From: Hoeflea_A sp965249925
GTDB taxonomy: Bacteria > Pseudomonadota > Alphaproteobacteria > Rhizobiales > Rhizobiaceae
DNA: 64,000 bases
NCBI GenBank assembly: GCA_965249925.1
Contig: OZ252260.1
Coordinates: 7,130,001-7,194,000, forward strand
Direction: 5' to 3'
Position numbers and translations under genes: made by a program
The notes under the pieces: model-generated
Told to the model about the DNA's origin: nothing
The model's input: the letters and a program-made list of their open reading frames with translations, nothing else
Database searches by the model: none
Shown: in pieces, positions 8,174-17,343 of the stretch
Layout: each line of letters begins with the position of its first letter
How positions within the stretch are numbered: position 1 is the stretch's first letter

Positions 8174-9172
8174 ATGCTGAAGGGGCTGCGCAAAAACAAC
8201 TTTCTCGTCATCGGCCGCGCCGGCCTCGACCTCTACGCGGATCCACCCGGCGCGGAGACGGAAATCGCCGCGTTGTTTTCCGCAGCACTTGGCGGATCTT
8301 CCGCCAATATCGCCGTGGCCATCGTCAAGCAGGGCGGCGGCGCCTCCCTTTTGACCTCAGTTTCCGACGATGCTGTCGGACGCTATGTCGTCCATCAGTT
8401 GCACCAATACGGTGTCGACACCCGGCACGTCCGCAAGGTCGGCGGTCAGGCGCGGACATCTCTCGCGGTTGTCGAAACGCGTCTGGAAAACTGTCAGTCG
8501 GTCATCTACCGCAATGGTGCGGCGGACTTCGAAGTCACACCCGAGGATATCGAGGCGGTCGATTTCGAGCCCTTCGGCGCGCTGATTGCCACGGGCACCT
8601 GCCTTGCCGCCGAACCGTCCCGGTCGGCGACCTTGCATGCCTTCGAGAGGGCCCGGCAGGCAGATCTGCCCGTCATCCTTGATCTGGACTACCGTCCCTA
8701 TACCTGGCCAAGCCCCGCCGATGCCGGCGACATCTGCCTCAAGGCGGCACGGATGTGTGACGTCATCGTCGGCAATGAGGAGGAATTCGCGACCCTGGCC
8801 GGAGACGAGACCGCAGGTCGCGAACTGGCGCGCAACCTCGCCGACGGCCGGATGGTGATCTACAAGATGGGTGCGAAGGGGTCGGTGACGCACGTCGACG
8901 GCGACACCATCGATACCGGCATCTTTGCCGTCAGGGCACTGAAACCGACGGGGTCGGGCGACGCTTTTCTCGGCAACGTCATGGCCGCACTGGCGTCGGG
9001 ACACGAGTTGCGTGAAAGCCTTAAACGCGGCTCGGCGGCCGCCGCGATCGTCGTATCGAACGTCGGTTGCGCGCCTGCTATGCCTGATAGCGCGCAGCTC
9101 GACGAATTCCTTCGCAACCACCGATCGACTGCCCACGGAAAGGAGGCGGATCATGCACATTCCGCCGTTTGA
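8174..9172 (+). CDS. iolC: 5-dehydro-2-deoxygluconokinase
   Basis: PfkB-family sugar kinase of 332 residues. It phosphorylates 5-dehydro-2-deoxy-gluconate (DKG) in the inositol pathway. Diagnostic motifs are the N-terminal FLVIGRAGLDLYADPPGAE, close to other IolC proteins, the LGGSSANIAVA substrate-binding glycines and the C-terminal PfkB signature GSGDAFLGNVMAAL with its catalytic Asp. It starts 1 bp after the iolD stop and its 3' end overlaps iolB by 20 bp, indicating translational coupling. It is a stand-alone kinase, not the IolC-DUF2090 fusion found in many other species; the aldolase is encoded separately downstream. Confidence 0.95.
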   Translation: MLKGLRKNNFLVIGRAGLDLYADPPGAETEIAALFSAALGGSSANIAVAIVKQGGGASLLTSVSDDAVGRYVVHQLHQYGVDTRHVRKVGGQARTSLAVVETRLENCQSVIYRNGAADFEVTPEDIEAVDFEPFGALIATGTCLAAEPSRSATLHAFERARQADLPVILDLDYRPYTWPSPADAGDICLKAARMCDVIVGNEEEFATLAGDETAGRELARNLADGRMVIYKMGAKGSVTHVDGDTIDTGIFAVRALKPTGSGDAFLGNVMAALASGHELRESLKRGSAAAAIVVSNVGCAPAMPDSAQLDEFLRNHRSTAHGKEADHAHSAV

Positions 9173-9995
9173 CAACGGCAACGAGGCCATCATCGACATC
9201 GATGATACTCGCGTGCCGCTCAATTATTTCAACATCGTCAAATTGCGGAAGGGACAGGCCTTCGAATACGCGGTCCCGGGCTATGAGACCTGTATCGTCC
9301 CGGCGACCGGCAAAATCGACGTCGAGATAGAAGGGGATTCGTTTCCAGCCATCGGCAATCGCACACTCGATGTCTGGGATGGTGAACCGGAGGGCGTTTA
9401 TGTACCGACCGGCGCAACGGCGCGTTTTGTCGCGACAAGCGACGATGCGGAAGTGTTTATCGCGGGCGCGCGCTACGAGGGCGTATTGGAGCCGTTCGCC
9501 GTGCGTTCGGATGAGATCGACCTCGTCCAGTACGGCTCCGACGACACCAAGACCCATCGCAAGATCAAGCACATCCTCGGCACCAAATATCACGGCAAGG
9601 TGGGGCGGCTTCTCGTCTCGGAACTGTTCACCGTCGGCCAGGGCGGCTGGTCCGGATTCCCTCCGCACAAACACGACACCGACCAGTTGCCGGAGGAATC
9701 CCGGCACGACGAGACCTACAACTTCCGCTTCCGCCCGGCGAAGGGTTTCGGCATGCAACTGGTGCAGCGTGAAGACGGCACTGTCGGCGACGCCTATCAC
9801 ATCGTCGACGGTTCAACGATCATCCTCGACAAGGGCTATCACCCTTGCGTCGTGGCGCCGGGCTACGAGATGTACTATTTCACCATCCTTGGCGGCCTGT
9901 CCCAGCGCTCTCTGGTGCAGTATTTCCAGCCCGATCATGCCTGGCAGATCGAAACGATTCCCGGCATCAAAGATATGATCGCGAAATTCAAGTGA
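9153..9995 (+). CDS. iolB: 5-deoxy-glucuronate isomerase
   Basis: Cupin-type isomerase of 280 residues converting 5-deoxy-glucuronate to DKG. Recognised by PPHKHDTDQLPEESRHDET, the metal-binding cupin segment conserved in IolB, and by the C-terminal GYHPCVVAPGYEMYYFTIL. I start it at ATG 9153, where an AGGAGG site at 9141-9146 is ideally placed, rather than at upstream in-frame codons that lie inside iolC. The stop overlaps the GTG start of the aldolase (GTGA). Confidence 0.95.
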   Translation: MHIPPFDNGNEAIIDIDDTRVPLNYFNIVKLRKGQAFEYAVPGYETCIVPATGKIDVEIEGDSFPAIGNRTLDVWDGEPEGVYVPTGATARFVATSDDAEVFIAGARYEGVLEPFAVRSDEIDLVQYGSDDTKTHRKIKHILGTKYHGKVGRLLVSELFTVGQGGWSGFPPHKHDTDQLPEESRHDETYNFRFRPAKGFGMQLVQREDGTVGDAYHIVDGSTIILDKGYHPCVVAPGYEMYYFTILGGLSQRSLVQYFQPDHAWQIETIPGIKDMIAKFK

Positions 9996-10831
9996 CCGCG
10001 GCAACGCTGCGCGACGTATTGCGTCCGGCAGCCGACAAGGGTTACGCAGTCGCCGGCCTCGTGGTGCTCGGCTGGGAGGACGCGGTCGCCTACGTCGAAG
10101 CGGCTGAAGCGACCGGTCGGCCGGTGATCCTGCAGGCCGGACCGGGTTGCCGCCGGCACACTCCGGTTGCTGTCCTCGGCAGGATGTTTCGCGTTCTGGC
10201 GGATCAGGCGTCGGTGCCGGTTGTGTGCCATATCGACCACGCCAGGACCGTGGACGAATGCCGCGAGGGTATCGATTACGGATTCACATCCGTCATGTTC
10301 GACGGGTCCGAATTGCCGATCGATGAAAACATAGCGATGACGGCGCAGATCTGCGAAGAAGCCCATGCCGCCGGCGTTTCAGTCGAAGGCGAAGTCGGCT
10401 TCGTCGGCTATGCGGAAGGCGCTCAGTCGGCCCTGACCTCCGTTGACGACGCCGCCCGTTTCGATCGCGAAAGCGGCGCCGACGCCATGGCGATCTCGGT
10501 CGGCAACGTCCATCTGCAGACCAGCGCGCAAGCACATATCTCCCGCGATCGGTTGAGGGCCATTGAGGCGGTCACCTCGTTGCCTCTGGTTCTGCATGGC
10601 GGCAGCGGCATAGCGACTGACGTTAGACAGGAGCTTGCCCGGAACAGCCGTGTCTCGAAGTTCAACATCGGCACGGAATTGCGCCAGACTTTCGGCAAGG
10701 CGTTGCGTCAGGCGCTGACTGACACTCCGCAGGCCTTCGACCGCATCGCGCTGCTCAGCGCGACAATTCCGAATATGCGCGCAAGGACCGAGCAGATCTT
10801 AACCGAACTTGCACCGGCGCTCCGGGGGTAA
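9992..10831 (+). CDS. iolJ: Class II aldolase, probable 6-phospho-5-dehydro-2-deoxy-D-gluconate aldolase
   Basis: Zinc class II aldolase of 279 residues, FbaA/GatY family. Metal and catalytic motifs visible: CHIDHART (HxDH pair), EGEVGFVG, LVLHGGSGI and KFNIGTELR. As the last gene of iolDCB it should cleave DKG-phosphate to dihydroxyacetone phosphate and malonate semialdehyde. The start is GTG 9992, overlapping the iolB stop; longer in-frame versions would run through iolB. The methylmalonate/malonate-semialdehyde dehydrogenase (iolA) needed for the last step is not in the window. Confidence 0.88.
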   Translation: MTAATLRDVLRPAADKGYAVAGLVVLGWEDAVAYVEAAEATGRPVILQAGPGCRRHTPVAVLGRMFRVLADQASVPVVCHIDHARTVDECREGIDYGFTSVMFDGSELPIDENIAMTAQICEEAHAAGVSVEGEVGFVGYAEGAQSALTSVDDAARFDRESGADAMAISVGNVHLQTSAQAHISRDRLRAIEAVTSLPLVLHGGSGIATDVRQELARNSRVSKFNIGTELRQTFGKALRQALTDTPQAFDRIALLSATIPNMRARTEQILTELAPALRG

Positions 10832-10847
10832 ATCTTGATTCAGATTG

Positions 10848-11762
10848 TCAGGTTCGTCCCGTATGGGTCTGATTTTGAGGCACAATACCCGATAACCACT
10901 GTCGAAATTTGACCAGCGGCGGGTGGCTCTTGCGGGTCACCGGCCAGATCAGCGAATAGCTGCCGATACTGCGGTTAGCCCGATCCCAGGCGGGCGCCAA
11001 TGTGCCGCTCTTGAGTTCCTCCTCGATCAGGAATTCCGGTAAAAGCGCCAAACCCAACCCGTGCGCGGCCGCCTGGGCCATGGTGGCGAACTGATCGAAG
11101 GTTGTGCCCCGCACCACCTCGATGTCCAGTCCGTTGATCGCGAACCAGGTTTTCCACGCGTCCGGCCGGGTCGCCAGGTGCAGGAGCGGTATGTCCGCGA
11201 TGTCTTCCACCGAACCGATCTGGAGACTGGCCAGGAAGTCGGGCGAACTGGCTGGCACCACGGTCTCGTCGAATAGACGCAGCGTCTGCGTGCCCGGCCA
11301 ATCCTCGGCCCCAAAATGGATGGCGGCGTCGAGTGTGTCGCCGGCAAAATCGAATGGGCGCAGCCGGGTCGTCAGATTAACGGTGATACCGGGATATTGT
11401 TGCAGAAATTCAGGCAAACGCGGCGCCAGCCAGCGCGTGCCGAACGTTGGCAGAATACCGAGGTTAAGGACACCACCTTCCGGATTGACCTGTAGCGCCA
11501 TGGACGCCATGCGAATGATCGACAGGGCCTTGCTGATCTCGTCCAGATAGGCGGCTCCCGCCGGTGACAGCACCACCCGCTGGCGGCGGCGGATGAACAA
11601 CTCGACGCCAAGCAACTCCTCGAGCGCCCGTATCTGCCGGCTGACGGCTCCTTGTGTCATGTTGAGGTCGACCGCTGCCAGCGTGAAACTGTTGCGTTTC
11701 GCCGCGGCCTCGAAGGTTTCGAGCAGGCTGGTCTGTGGCAATCGGCGAGCCACGTTCGTCAT
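10848..11762 (-). CDS. LysR-family transcriptional regulator
   Basis: LysR regulator of 304 residues. N-terminal HTH (NSFTLAAVDLNMTQGAVSRQ) followed by a GcvA-like effector domain (ILPTFGTRWLAPRL). It is the most downstream gene of the leftward saccharopine-dehydrogenase/E1/GcdH cluster and probably controls it. LysR regulators (GcdR) next to glutaryl-CoA dehydrogenase genes are known in other proteobacteria. GGAGG abuts the ATG at 11762 directly, so the GTG three codons in (11753) is a plausible true start. It converges on the iol aldolase gene. Confidence 0.88.
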   Translation of the reverse strand: MTNVARRLPQTSLLETFEAAAKRNSFTLAAVDLNMTQGAVSRQIRALEELLGVELFIRRRQRVVLSPAGAAYLDEISKALSIIRMASMALQVNPEGGVLNLGILPTFGTRWLAPRLPEFLQQYPGITVNLTTRLRPFDFAGDTLDAAIHFGAEDWPGTQTLRLFDETVVPASSPDFLASLQIGSVEDIADIPLLHLATRPDAWKTWFAINGLDIEVVRGTTFDQFATMAQAAAHGLGLALLPEFLIEEELKSGTLAPAWDRANRSIGSYSLIWPVTRKSHPPLVKFRQWLSGIVPQNQTHTGRT

Positions 11763-11786
11763 CCTCCGCTGACTACGCGCGGTCGG

Positions 11787-12845
11787 TTATGCGGCAAACA
11801 ACGCGCCGGTCTGGGTTTTCAGGAAACTGTCGAGCGGAATGTCTTCCTGCTTGAGAAACCCTTTTACCGGCAGCGATCCTTCGCGCACCATCTCAACGAC
11901 GGCGACGACCGAAGCGGACGTCGTCCAGGCGATTGCCGTGCGCTCGGCCCCGGCAAGTTGCATCGGCCGGTAGGCTCTGACGAATTCCTTGCGCGACAGG
12001 CGCCCCTCGAATTCACCCTCCGCCGCCACGTGCACATAAACGATATCGTCGTCCACCGGCGGCTTCGCATGGACCAGGATCTCGCCGGCAAGGTCCCGGC
12101 GTTCGCGCATCAGCAACTCATGGAAGAAGAAGTTCATCAGACTGACGTGACCCGGATAGCGCATCGATTTGTAGTCGATGTTGTCGACAATCCCGTGATA
12201 GGTGTCGCACATGGTGCCAAGCCCGCCGGAGGTGGTGAAAGCCTCCAGCTTGACCCCGCCGATATAGATCGTTTCCAGCCACTCCATAGGCGAGACCCAT
12301 TTGCGTTCGCCGTCCTCGATCACTTCGCAATCGTTCAGGTACTCGTTGACGACACCCTCCGCCGACCAGTTGAACGAATAGCCCATCAGGCCCGTCGGAT
12401 GTTGCGGAAGCGCCCCGACCCGCATGCGTAGCGAGCGGCAGCGGTCGAACCGGGCAATCTGCGCAGCACCGACAATGCCGATAAACCCTGGCGCCAGCCC
12501 GCATTGCGGCGCCATCAGGCACTCGGCCGTTTCCGCCAGTGTGATAATGTGCTGGGTGGTCGGCACATCCTCGGTCAGATCGAAGTAGTGAATGGCCGCG
12601 CGATGTGCGGCGTCGGCAACACTCCTGTTGAAGCGGTATGGCAGACAGGACAAAACCGCATCGACGTCCTCGAACAGTGTGCCCAGGCTTTCGGTATCGG
12701 CGACATCAGCAGCCCGCAGCTCGAAAGGTAGCTTTTCGCGCGGCCGCCGGACGTCAATTCCAATCACTTCGAACCCTGAGTCGTGCAGCAACAGCGCGGC
12801 CAGCTTACCAACCTTGCCAAGACCCAGAACCGCAATCGTTTTCAC
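11787..12845 (-). CDS. Saccharopine dehydrogenase-fold protein (possible lysine 6-dehydrogenase)
   Basis: NAD(P) oxidoreductase of 352 residues. Rossmann start AVLGLGKVGKLAALLL, conserved CLPYRFNRSVADAA and GLAPGFIG segments, and a C-terminal saccharopine-dehydrogenase-like domain. Lysine dehydrogenases, which convert lysine to the semialdehyde directly, share this architecture and size. The start is GTG 12845, with AGGAG six bases ahead. It is 21 bp from the FabD-like gene and part of a five-gene leftward operon ending in LysR. Lysine or an intermediate (saccharopine, aminoadipate semialdehyde) is inferred from the glutaryl-CoA dehydrogenase in the same operon. Confidence 0.8.
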   Translation of the reverse strand: MKTIAVLGLGKVGKLAALLLHDSGFEVIGIDVRRPREKLPFELRAADVADTESLGTLFEDVDAVLSCLPYRFNRSVADAAHRAAIHYFDLTEDVPTTQHIITLAETAECLMAPQCGLAPGFIGIVGAAQIARFDRCRSLRMRVGALPQHPTGLMGYSFNWSAEGVVNEYLNDCEVIEDGERKWVSPMEWLETIYIGGVKLEAFTTSGGLGTMCDTYHGIVDNIDYKSMRYPGHVSLMNFFFHELLMRERRDLAGEILVHAKPPVDDDIVYVHVAAEGEFEGRLSRKEFVRAYRPMQLAGAERTAIAWTTSASVVAVVEMVREGSLPVKGFLKQEDIPLDSFLKTQTGALFAA

Positions 12846-12866
12846 GTCATGCTCCTGTAACCGCGA

Positions 12867-13904
12867 TCACTGCACCGCTAGTTGCCTTTGTTCGTCCATG
12901 CCCATCGAAAGGACCAAGGGCGAGTGAACCTGTCGGGCGGTAAAATCCGCCTTGCCCGACAGGTTCTGCCAGTCCACGGCGATCAATGCTTGCGCCACCG
13001 CACCGCCCAGCGTCGTGCCCGGCCCCAGAACGATCAGGCAATCGGGTGCGAATTCATGCACTGCGACCCGGATTGCCGCGGCAAAGTCGTATGTGTGCGT
13101 CACCTGGTGACCAAGCGTGTAGTCCCAAAGCGCCTCCCGGTCGACGCAATGGGGATACCAAACAGCCCCCCGGCCATCGATCAACGGCAACTGCGGATCC
13201 CCGAAGAGATCGCTGGGCAATACCGCCCTGCCCTGTTCGGCGATATCGGCCATTAGAGGCGTGTGGAAGGCTGCATGGTTCTTGAGGCGCATGGGATAGC
13301 GGTCGTCGATCGGCTCGAGGTCCGCTTCCAGCGCTTCAAGTCCTGCGGCGTTTCCGGCAAACACCAGCATGCCGCCGAGATCGATTGACAGATATACTTC
13401 GCATTCAGGACGTGCATGGACGCGCGCAACCTTTGCCAGAAGATCATCCCGGCGTCCTGGAATTGGCCGCCAGTCGCTGTCGACAATTGGATAGATCGTT
13501 TGTCCGCCGATCAGGTTTTCTTGCATCAGAGTGCCCATCGTGTTGACCACGGCCATGCCGTTTTCGGCCGACAGGGCACTGGCACAGGCAAGTGCGATAT
13601 ACCAGCCCATCGAATTTCCGGTAATCGCTACGACGTCGATCTTTTCCGAATCGATCGACAGGAAATCGGCGTAGGCACAGGCGTAGATTAGCGGTGAAGC
13701 ATTGTCGCCGCGCGTGTGGACCGAGGCCGAGTAACGTTCAGCGCCGTCCAAATCGCGCAACGGCGTCTGGCGGTGTTGCTTGCGGTATGCATCCAATACA
13801 TCAAGCAGGTCTTCCCTGTCGGCGTGGTGCCTGGCGAAATAGCCGAGTTCCGGCGCGTTGTAGGTTCCTCGGCCAGGACAGATGACCACTGCCGTTTTGG
13901 TCAT
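12867..13904 (-). CDS. FabD-like acyltransferase (malonyl-CoA:ACP transacylase fold)
   Basis: Acyltransferase of 345 residues. The nucleophile elbow is present as TGNSMGWYIALACAS (Ser about 98), and a later LKNHAAFHTPLM carries the catalytic-His region of the FabD family. It is not a normal fab gene: the elbow is GNSMG instead of GHSLG, and there are no fatty-acid synthesis genes nearby. It starts inside the stop of the E1 gene (ATGA overlap), so the two are translationally coupled. A role in moving an acyl group (glutaryl?) during 2-oxoadipate breakdown is possible, but this is inference only. Confidence 0.75.
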   Translation of the reverse strand: MTKTAVVICPGRGTYNAPELGYFARHHADREDLLDVLDAYRKQHRQTPLRDLDGAERYSASVHTRGDNASPLIYACAYADFLSIDSEKIDVVAITGNSMGWYIALACASALSAENGMAVVNTMGTLMQENLIGGQTIYPIVDSDWRPIPGRRDDLLAKVARVHARPECEVYLSIDLGGMLVFAGNAAGLEALEADLEPIDDRYPMRLKNHAAFHTPLMADIAEQGRAVLPSDLFGDPQLPLIDGRGAVWYPHCVDREALWDYTLGHQVTHTYDFAAAIRVAVHEFAPDCLIVLGPGTTLGGAVAQALIAVDWQNLSGKADFTARQVHSPLVLSMGMDEQRQLAVQ

Positions 13905-16117
13905 GATGCGCGTCCCATCAGATCCACAGCTCTGGCGACGATGGCATCGCGACTCGGCAGGGTCACCGTCGCCGCACGTCCGAGCGGAATAAAGCTGTCC
14001 TCCGCAGTGAGGCGCGCCAAATTCGCACTCGGCCTGCCCCGCTCCGCCAGTAAAGTCATCAGAGCCTCGGACTGCGAGCCCGTTCTACGGCATTCGTCGA
14101 CGACAAGAACACGGCGGCATGGATCGACGGCCGACAGGATCGCTTCCTCGTTGAGCGGCGCCAGCCAGCGCAGATCGATAATCCTTGTCTTCAGCCTGTG
14201 CTCTTGCGAGAGGATCGGTTCCGCCTGTCGGGACAGGTAGAAGCCGTTGCCGTAGGTGACGATAGCCAGGTCCTCACCTTCGCCATATTGCCCGATCTCA
14301 CCGAGACGGATCGGCGCTGCGGTGCCTGGCGGCTCATATGGAAAGGTCCACTGCCCGTCCTTTGTCTCGTGCAGGTCGCGGGTCATATACAGAGCGATCG
14401 GCTCGACAAAGACGACCACCCGCTGTTCCTGGCGCGCCAGCCGCACGCATTCGCGCAGCATCGGTACGGCATCCGCGCCGTTCGACGGACAGGCGATGAC
14501 CAACCCGGGGATGTCGCGCAGAACCGCCAGACTGTTGTCATTGTGGAAATGGCCGCCGAATCCCTTCTGATATCCAAGCCCGGCGATGCGAATGACCATG
14601 GGATTGGTGTATTGCCCGTTGGAAAAGAAACTGAGTGTGGCCGCCTCGCCGCGTAACTGGTCTTCTGCGTTGTGGAGATAGGCGAGAAACTGGATTTCCG
14701 GGATCGGCAGGAAACCATTGTGGGCGAGTCCGATGCCCAGGCCCAGGATGGACTGTTCATCGAGAAGCGTGTTGATTACGCGATTTGCACCAAACCGGTC
14801 ATGCAGCTTGGCCGTGACGTTGTAGACGCCGCCCTTTGGACCGATATCCTCACCGGCTAATACAATCTCGTCGTGCTCAAGCATCAGGTCGGTCAGCGTC
14901 CAGTTGATCAGCCGCGCCATATGCTGTGGTGCGTCCATGGTCTTCAGGTCGCTGCCGAACACCCGCGCCCGGTCCGTTTGCGATGGTCCGTTCTTCGGTT
15001 GGCAAGATCGGGCTGGCGGAATGAGACTGGCCATCACTTCTTCCGGGGTCGCCAGCTTAGGTCTCGCGATGATCTGTTCAGCAATGCGTTCGCATCGCGA
15101 TCCGGTTTCCTCATAGATCGCGATGATGCCATTCGGATCGAGGATCCCGGCGTCGCGCAGCAGGCGAGCCGAATGCAGCAGCGGATCGTTGGCCTCGTCC
15201 GCCTCCACGGCTGCCCTGCTCATGTAGGCGGTCTGCAGGTCGGACCCGGCGTGTCCGTACAGACGCACGGTCTGCAAGTGCAGAAACACCGGCTTGCGCC
15301 GTCGCCGGACGAAATCCGCGGCTTCCTTTGCCGTTTGGTAGGCTGAAGCGAGGTCGAGGCCGGAACAGCGTCGGTATGTGAGACCCGGCCTGTTGGAGAA
15401 CACCGTTTCGATCCAATCGGGCGGCGTTTGGGTGGAAATGCCGATGCCGTTGTCCTCGCAAACGAACAGCAGCGGCATTGGGATTCCCTGATAGGCCGTC
15501 CAGCAGGCGGTGTTGAACGCACCCTGCGCTGTCGAGTGATTGGCCGAAGCGTCGCCGAAGCTGCACATAACGATGGCATCATCGGCAAGCCGCTGGTGCT
15601 CGGGCTTCAGCCGTTTGGCGAGACCGATCGAATAGGCCGCACCAACGGCTTTCGGCAGGTGGCTGGCGATGGTCGATGTCTGCGGCGGGATGGACAATGC
15701 CGACGATCCGAGCACCTTGTGGCGACCACCGGATATCGGATCGTCGCTTGAGGCAACGAAACTCAACAGCATGTCCCAGGCCGGCGTCTCACCCGGTCGC
15801 TGTGTCGCACGCTGAATCTGGAACGCGGCATCGCGGTAGTGTAGGAAAGCCAGATCATCGACGCGCAACGCCGCCGCGACCGCGGCGTTGCCCTCGTGAC
15901 CCGAAGATCCGATGGTGTAGAATCCCTCGCCACGCGCCTGCAGTTTGCGCGACACGCGGTCCAACTGGCGCGACAGCACCTGGCTTCGGAACAATGTCAC
16001 CAGGTCGGTGTCGCAAAGACCTGCCTGCGCCGGCGTGATGTTGGAAATCGGCGGTGGCAGGTCGCCCGAACCGACCCGCCTCAGGAAGTTGTCGTGGACG
16101 ACATCCGCGCGGTCCAT
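13901..16117 (-). CDS. Fused E1 alpha/beta 2-oxoacid dehydrogenase (thiamine-diphosphate)
   Basis: Single 738-residue chain combining the alpha and beta subunits of a branched-chain/2-oxoacid dehydrogenase E1. The alpha half has the TPP motif SFGDASANHST ... FVCEDNGIGIST; the beta half has the catalytic Glu region IVLAGEDIGPKGGVY and ends with the transketolase C-terminal domain (RVLVVDECRRTGSQSEAL). It should decarboxylate a 2-oxoacid. With glutaryl-CoA dehydrogenase directly upstream (11-bp gap), 2-oxoadipate is the best guess. No lipoyl E2 or E3 gene accompanies it; instead the next gene is a FabD-like acyltransferase. Functionally it might equally be a 2-oxoisovalerate-type enzyme. Confidence 0.85.
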   Translation of the reverse strand: MDRADVVHDNFLRRVGSGDLPPPISNITPAQAGLCDTDLVTLFRSQVLSRQLDRVSRKLQARGEGFYTIGSSGHEGNAAVAAALRVDDLAFLHYRDAAFQIQRATQRPGETPAWDMLLSFVASSDDPISGGRHKVLGSSALSIPPQTSTIASHLPKAVGAAYSIGLAKRLKPEHQRLADDAIVMCSFGDASANHSTAQGAFNTACWTAYQGIPMPLLFVCEDNGIGISTQTPPDWIETVFSNRPGLTYRRCSGLDLASAYQTAKEAADFVRRRRKPVFLHLQTVRLYGHAGSDLQTAYMSRAAVEADEANDPLLHSARLLRDAGILDPNGIIAIYEETGSRCERIAEQIIARPKLATPEEVMASLIPPARSCQPKNGPSQTDRARVFGSDLKTMDAPQHMARLINWTLTDLMLEHDEIVLAGEDIGPKGGVYNVTAKLHDRFGANRVINTLLDEQSILGLGIGLAHNGFLPIPEIQFLAYLHNAEDQLRGEAATLSFFSNGQYTNPMVIRIAGLGYQKGFGGHFHNDNSLAVLRDIPGLVIACPSNGADAVPMLRECVRLARQEQRVVVFVEPIALYMTRDLHETKDGQWTFPYEPPGTAAPIRLGEIGQYGEGEDLAIVTYGNGFYLSRQAEPILSQEHRLKTRIIDLRWLAPLNEEAILSAVDPCRRVLVVDECRRTGSQSEALMTLLAERGRPSANLARLTAEDSFIPLGRAATVTLPSRDAIVARAVDLMGRAS

Positions 16118-16128
16118 GGCGGGTCGAC

Positions 16129-17343
16129 TCAGAAGAAGGCTTGCAGGCCGGTCTGCGCCCGGCCGAGGATCAATGCGTGCACGTCATGCGTGCCCTCATA
16201 GGTGTTGACAGTTTCCAGATTGCACATGTGGCGCATGACCTGGAACTCATCGGATATGCCGTTGCCGCCGTGCATGTCGCGCGCCATACGGGCAATGTCC
16301 AGCGCTTTGCCGCAATTGTTGCGCTTGACGAGCGAGATCATCTCCGGTGCCGCATTGGCTTCGTCCATCAGGCGTCCGACCCGCAGCGATCCCTGCAGGC
16401 CGAGGGTGATTTCCGTCTGCATGTCGGCCAGCTTTTTCTGGAAAAGTTGGGTTTGAGCCAGCGGCCGACCGAATTGCTTGCGGTCCAGCCCGTATTGGCG
16501 GGCGGCCTGCCAGCAGAACTCTGCCGCACCCATGGCACCCCACGAAATCCCGTAGCGGGCACGGTTGAGGCAGCCAAACGGCCCCTTCAGACCCTGGACA
16601 TTGGGCAGCAACGCCGTTTCATCGACCTCGACGTTTTCCAGAACGATCTCACCGGTGATCGATGCCCGCAACGACAGTTTGCCGCCGATTTTGGGCGCCG
16701 TGAGACCCGGCATGCCCTTGTCCAGTACAAAACCGCGAATGGCGCCGTCATGCGCCTCCGACTTGGCCCAGACCACGAAGACATCGGCGATCGGCGCGTT
16801 CGAAATCCACATTTTACTGCCGTTGAGCCGATAGCCGCCGTCGGTTTTGCTCGCCAGGGTCTTCATACTTCCCGGATCGCTGCCGGCGTCGGGTTCGGTC
16901 AGGCCGAAGCAACCGATCAGTTCGCCGCGGGCAAGCCCCGGTAGATAGCGCATGCGCTGCTCTTCCGAACCGTAGGCGTAGATCGGGTACATCACCAGAG
17001 AAGACTGCACCGACATCATTGAACGGTAACCGGAATCAACCCGCTCAACTTCGCGCGCTACCAGGCCATAGGAAACATAGCCGGCACCGACACCGCCATA
17101 GCTCTCCGGGACCGTGACGCCGAGCAGACCCATCTCGCCCATCTCGCGGAAAATGCCGGGATCGGTCACCTCGTCCCGATACGCTTCAATAACCCGCGGC
17201 TGCAGTTGCTCCTGCGCATAGGCGCGCGAGGCGTCTCGGATCATCCGTTCGTCCTCGGTCAATTGGTCATCGAGTCGGAACGGATCCTCCCAGTCAAACG
17301 TTGACAGGGACGGGCTTTCCTTCGGTTTCAGATCGGCCAGCAT
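16129..17343 (-). CDS. gcdH: Glutaryl-CoA dehydrogenase
   Basis: Acyl-CoA dehydrogenase of 404 residues that oxidises and decarboxylates glutaryl-CoA to crotonyl-CoA. It starts FDWEDPFRLDDQLTEDERM, matching the GCDH N-terminus, and contains CFGLTEPDAGSDPGSM, RARYGISWGAMGAAE and the catalytic base region NTYEGTHDVHALILGR. These are GCDH-specific forms of the acyl-CoA dehydrogenase motifs. ATG 17343 is chosen over TTG one codon upstream; a GGAG lies before both. First gene of the leftward LysR-regulated operon, preceded by the longest non-coding gap in the window. Confidence 0.92.
   Translation of the reverse strand: MLADLKPKESPSLSTFDWEDPFRLDDQLTEDERMIRDASRAYAQEQLQPRVIEAYRDEVTDPGIFREMGEMGLLGVTVPESYGGVGAGYVSYGLVAREVERVDSGYRSMMSVQSSLVMYPIYAYGSEEQRMRYLPGLARGELIGCFGLTEPDAGSDPGSMKTLASKTDGGYRLNGSKMWISNAPIADVFVVWAKSEAHDGAIRGFVLDKGMPGLTAPKIGGKLSLRASITGEIVLENVEVDETALLPNVQGLKGPFGCLNRARYGISWGAMGAAEFCWQAARQYGLDRKQFGRPLAQTQLFQKKLADMQTEITLGLQGSLRVGRLMDEANAAPEMISLVKRNNCGKALDIARMARDMHGGNGISDEFQVMRHMCNLETVNTYEGTHDVHALILGRAQTGLQAFF

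Noticed and set aside
12867..13904. Housekeeping malonyl-CoA:ACP transacylase (fabD)
   Set aside because: No fab or acp genes nearby, altered elbow motif (GNSMG) and coupling to a catabolic E1 gene.
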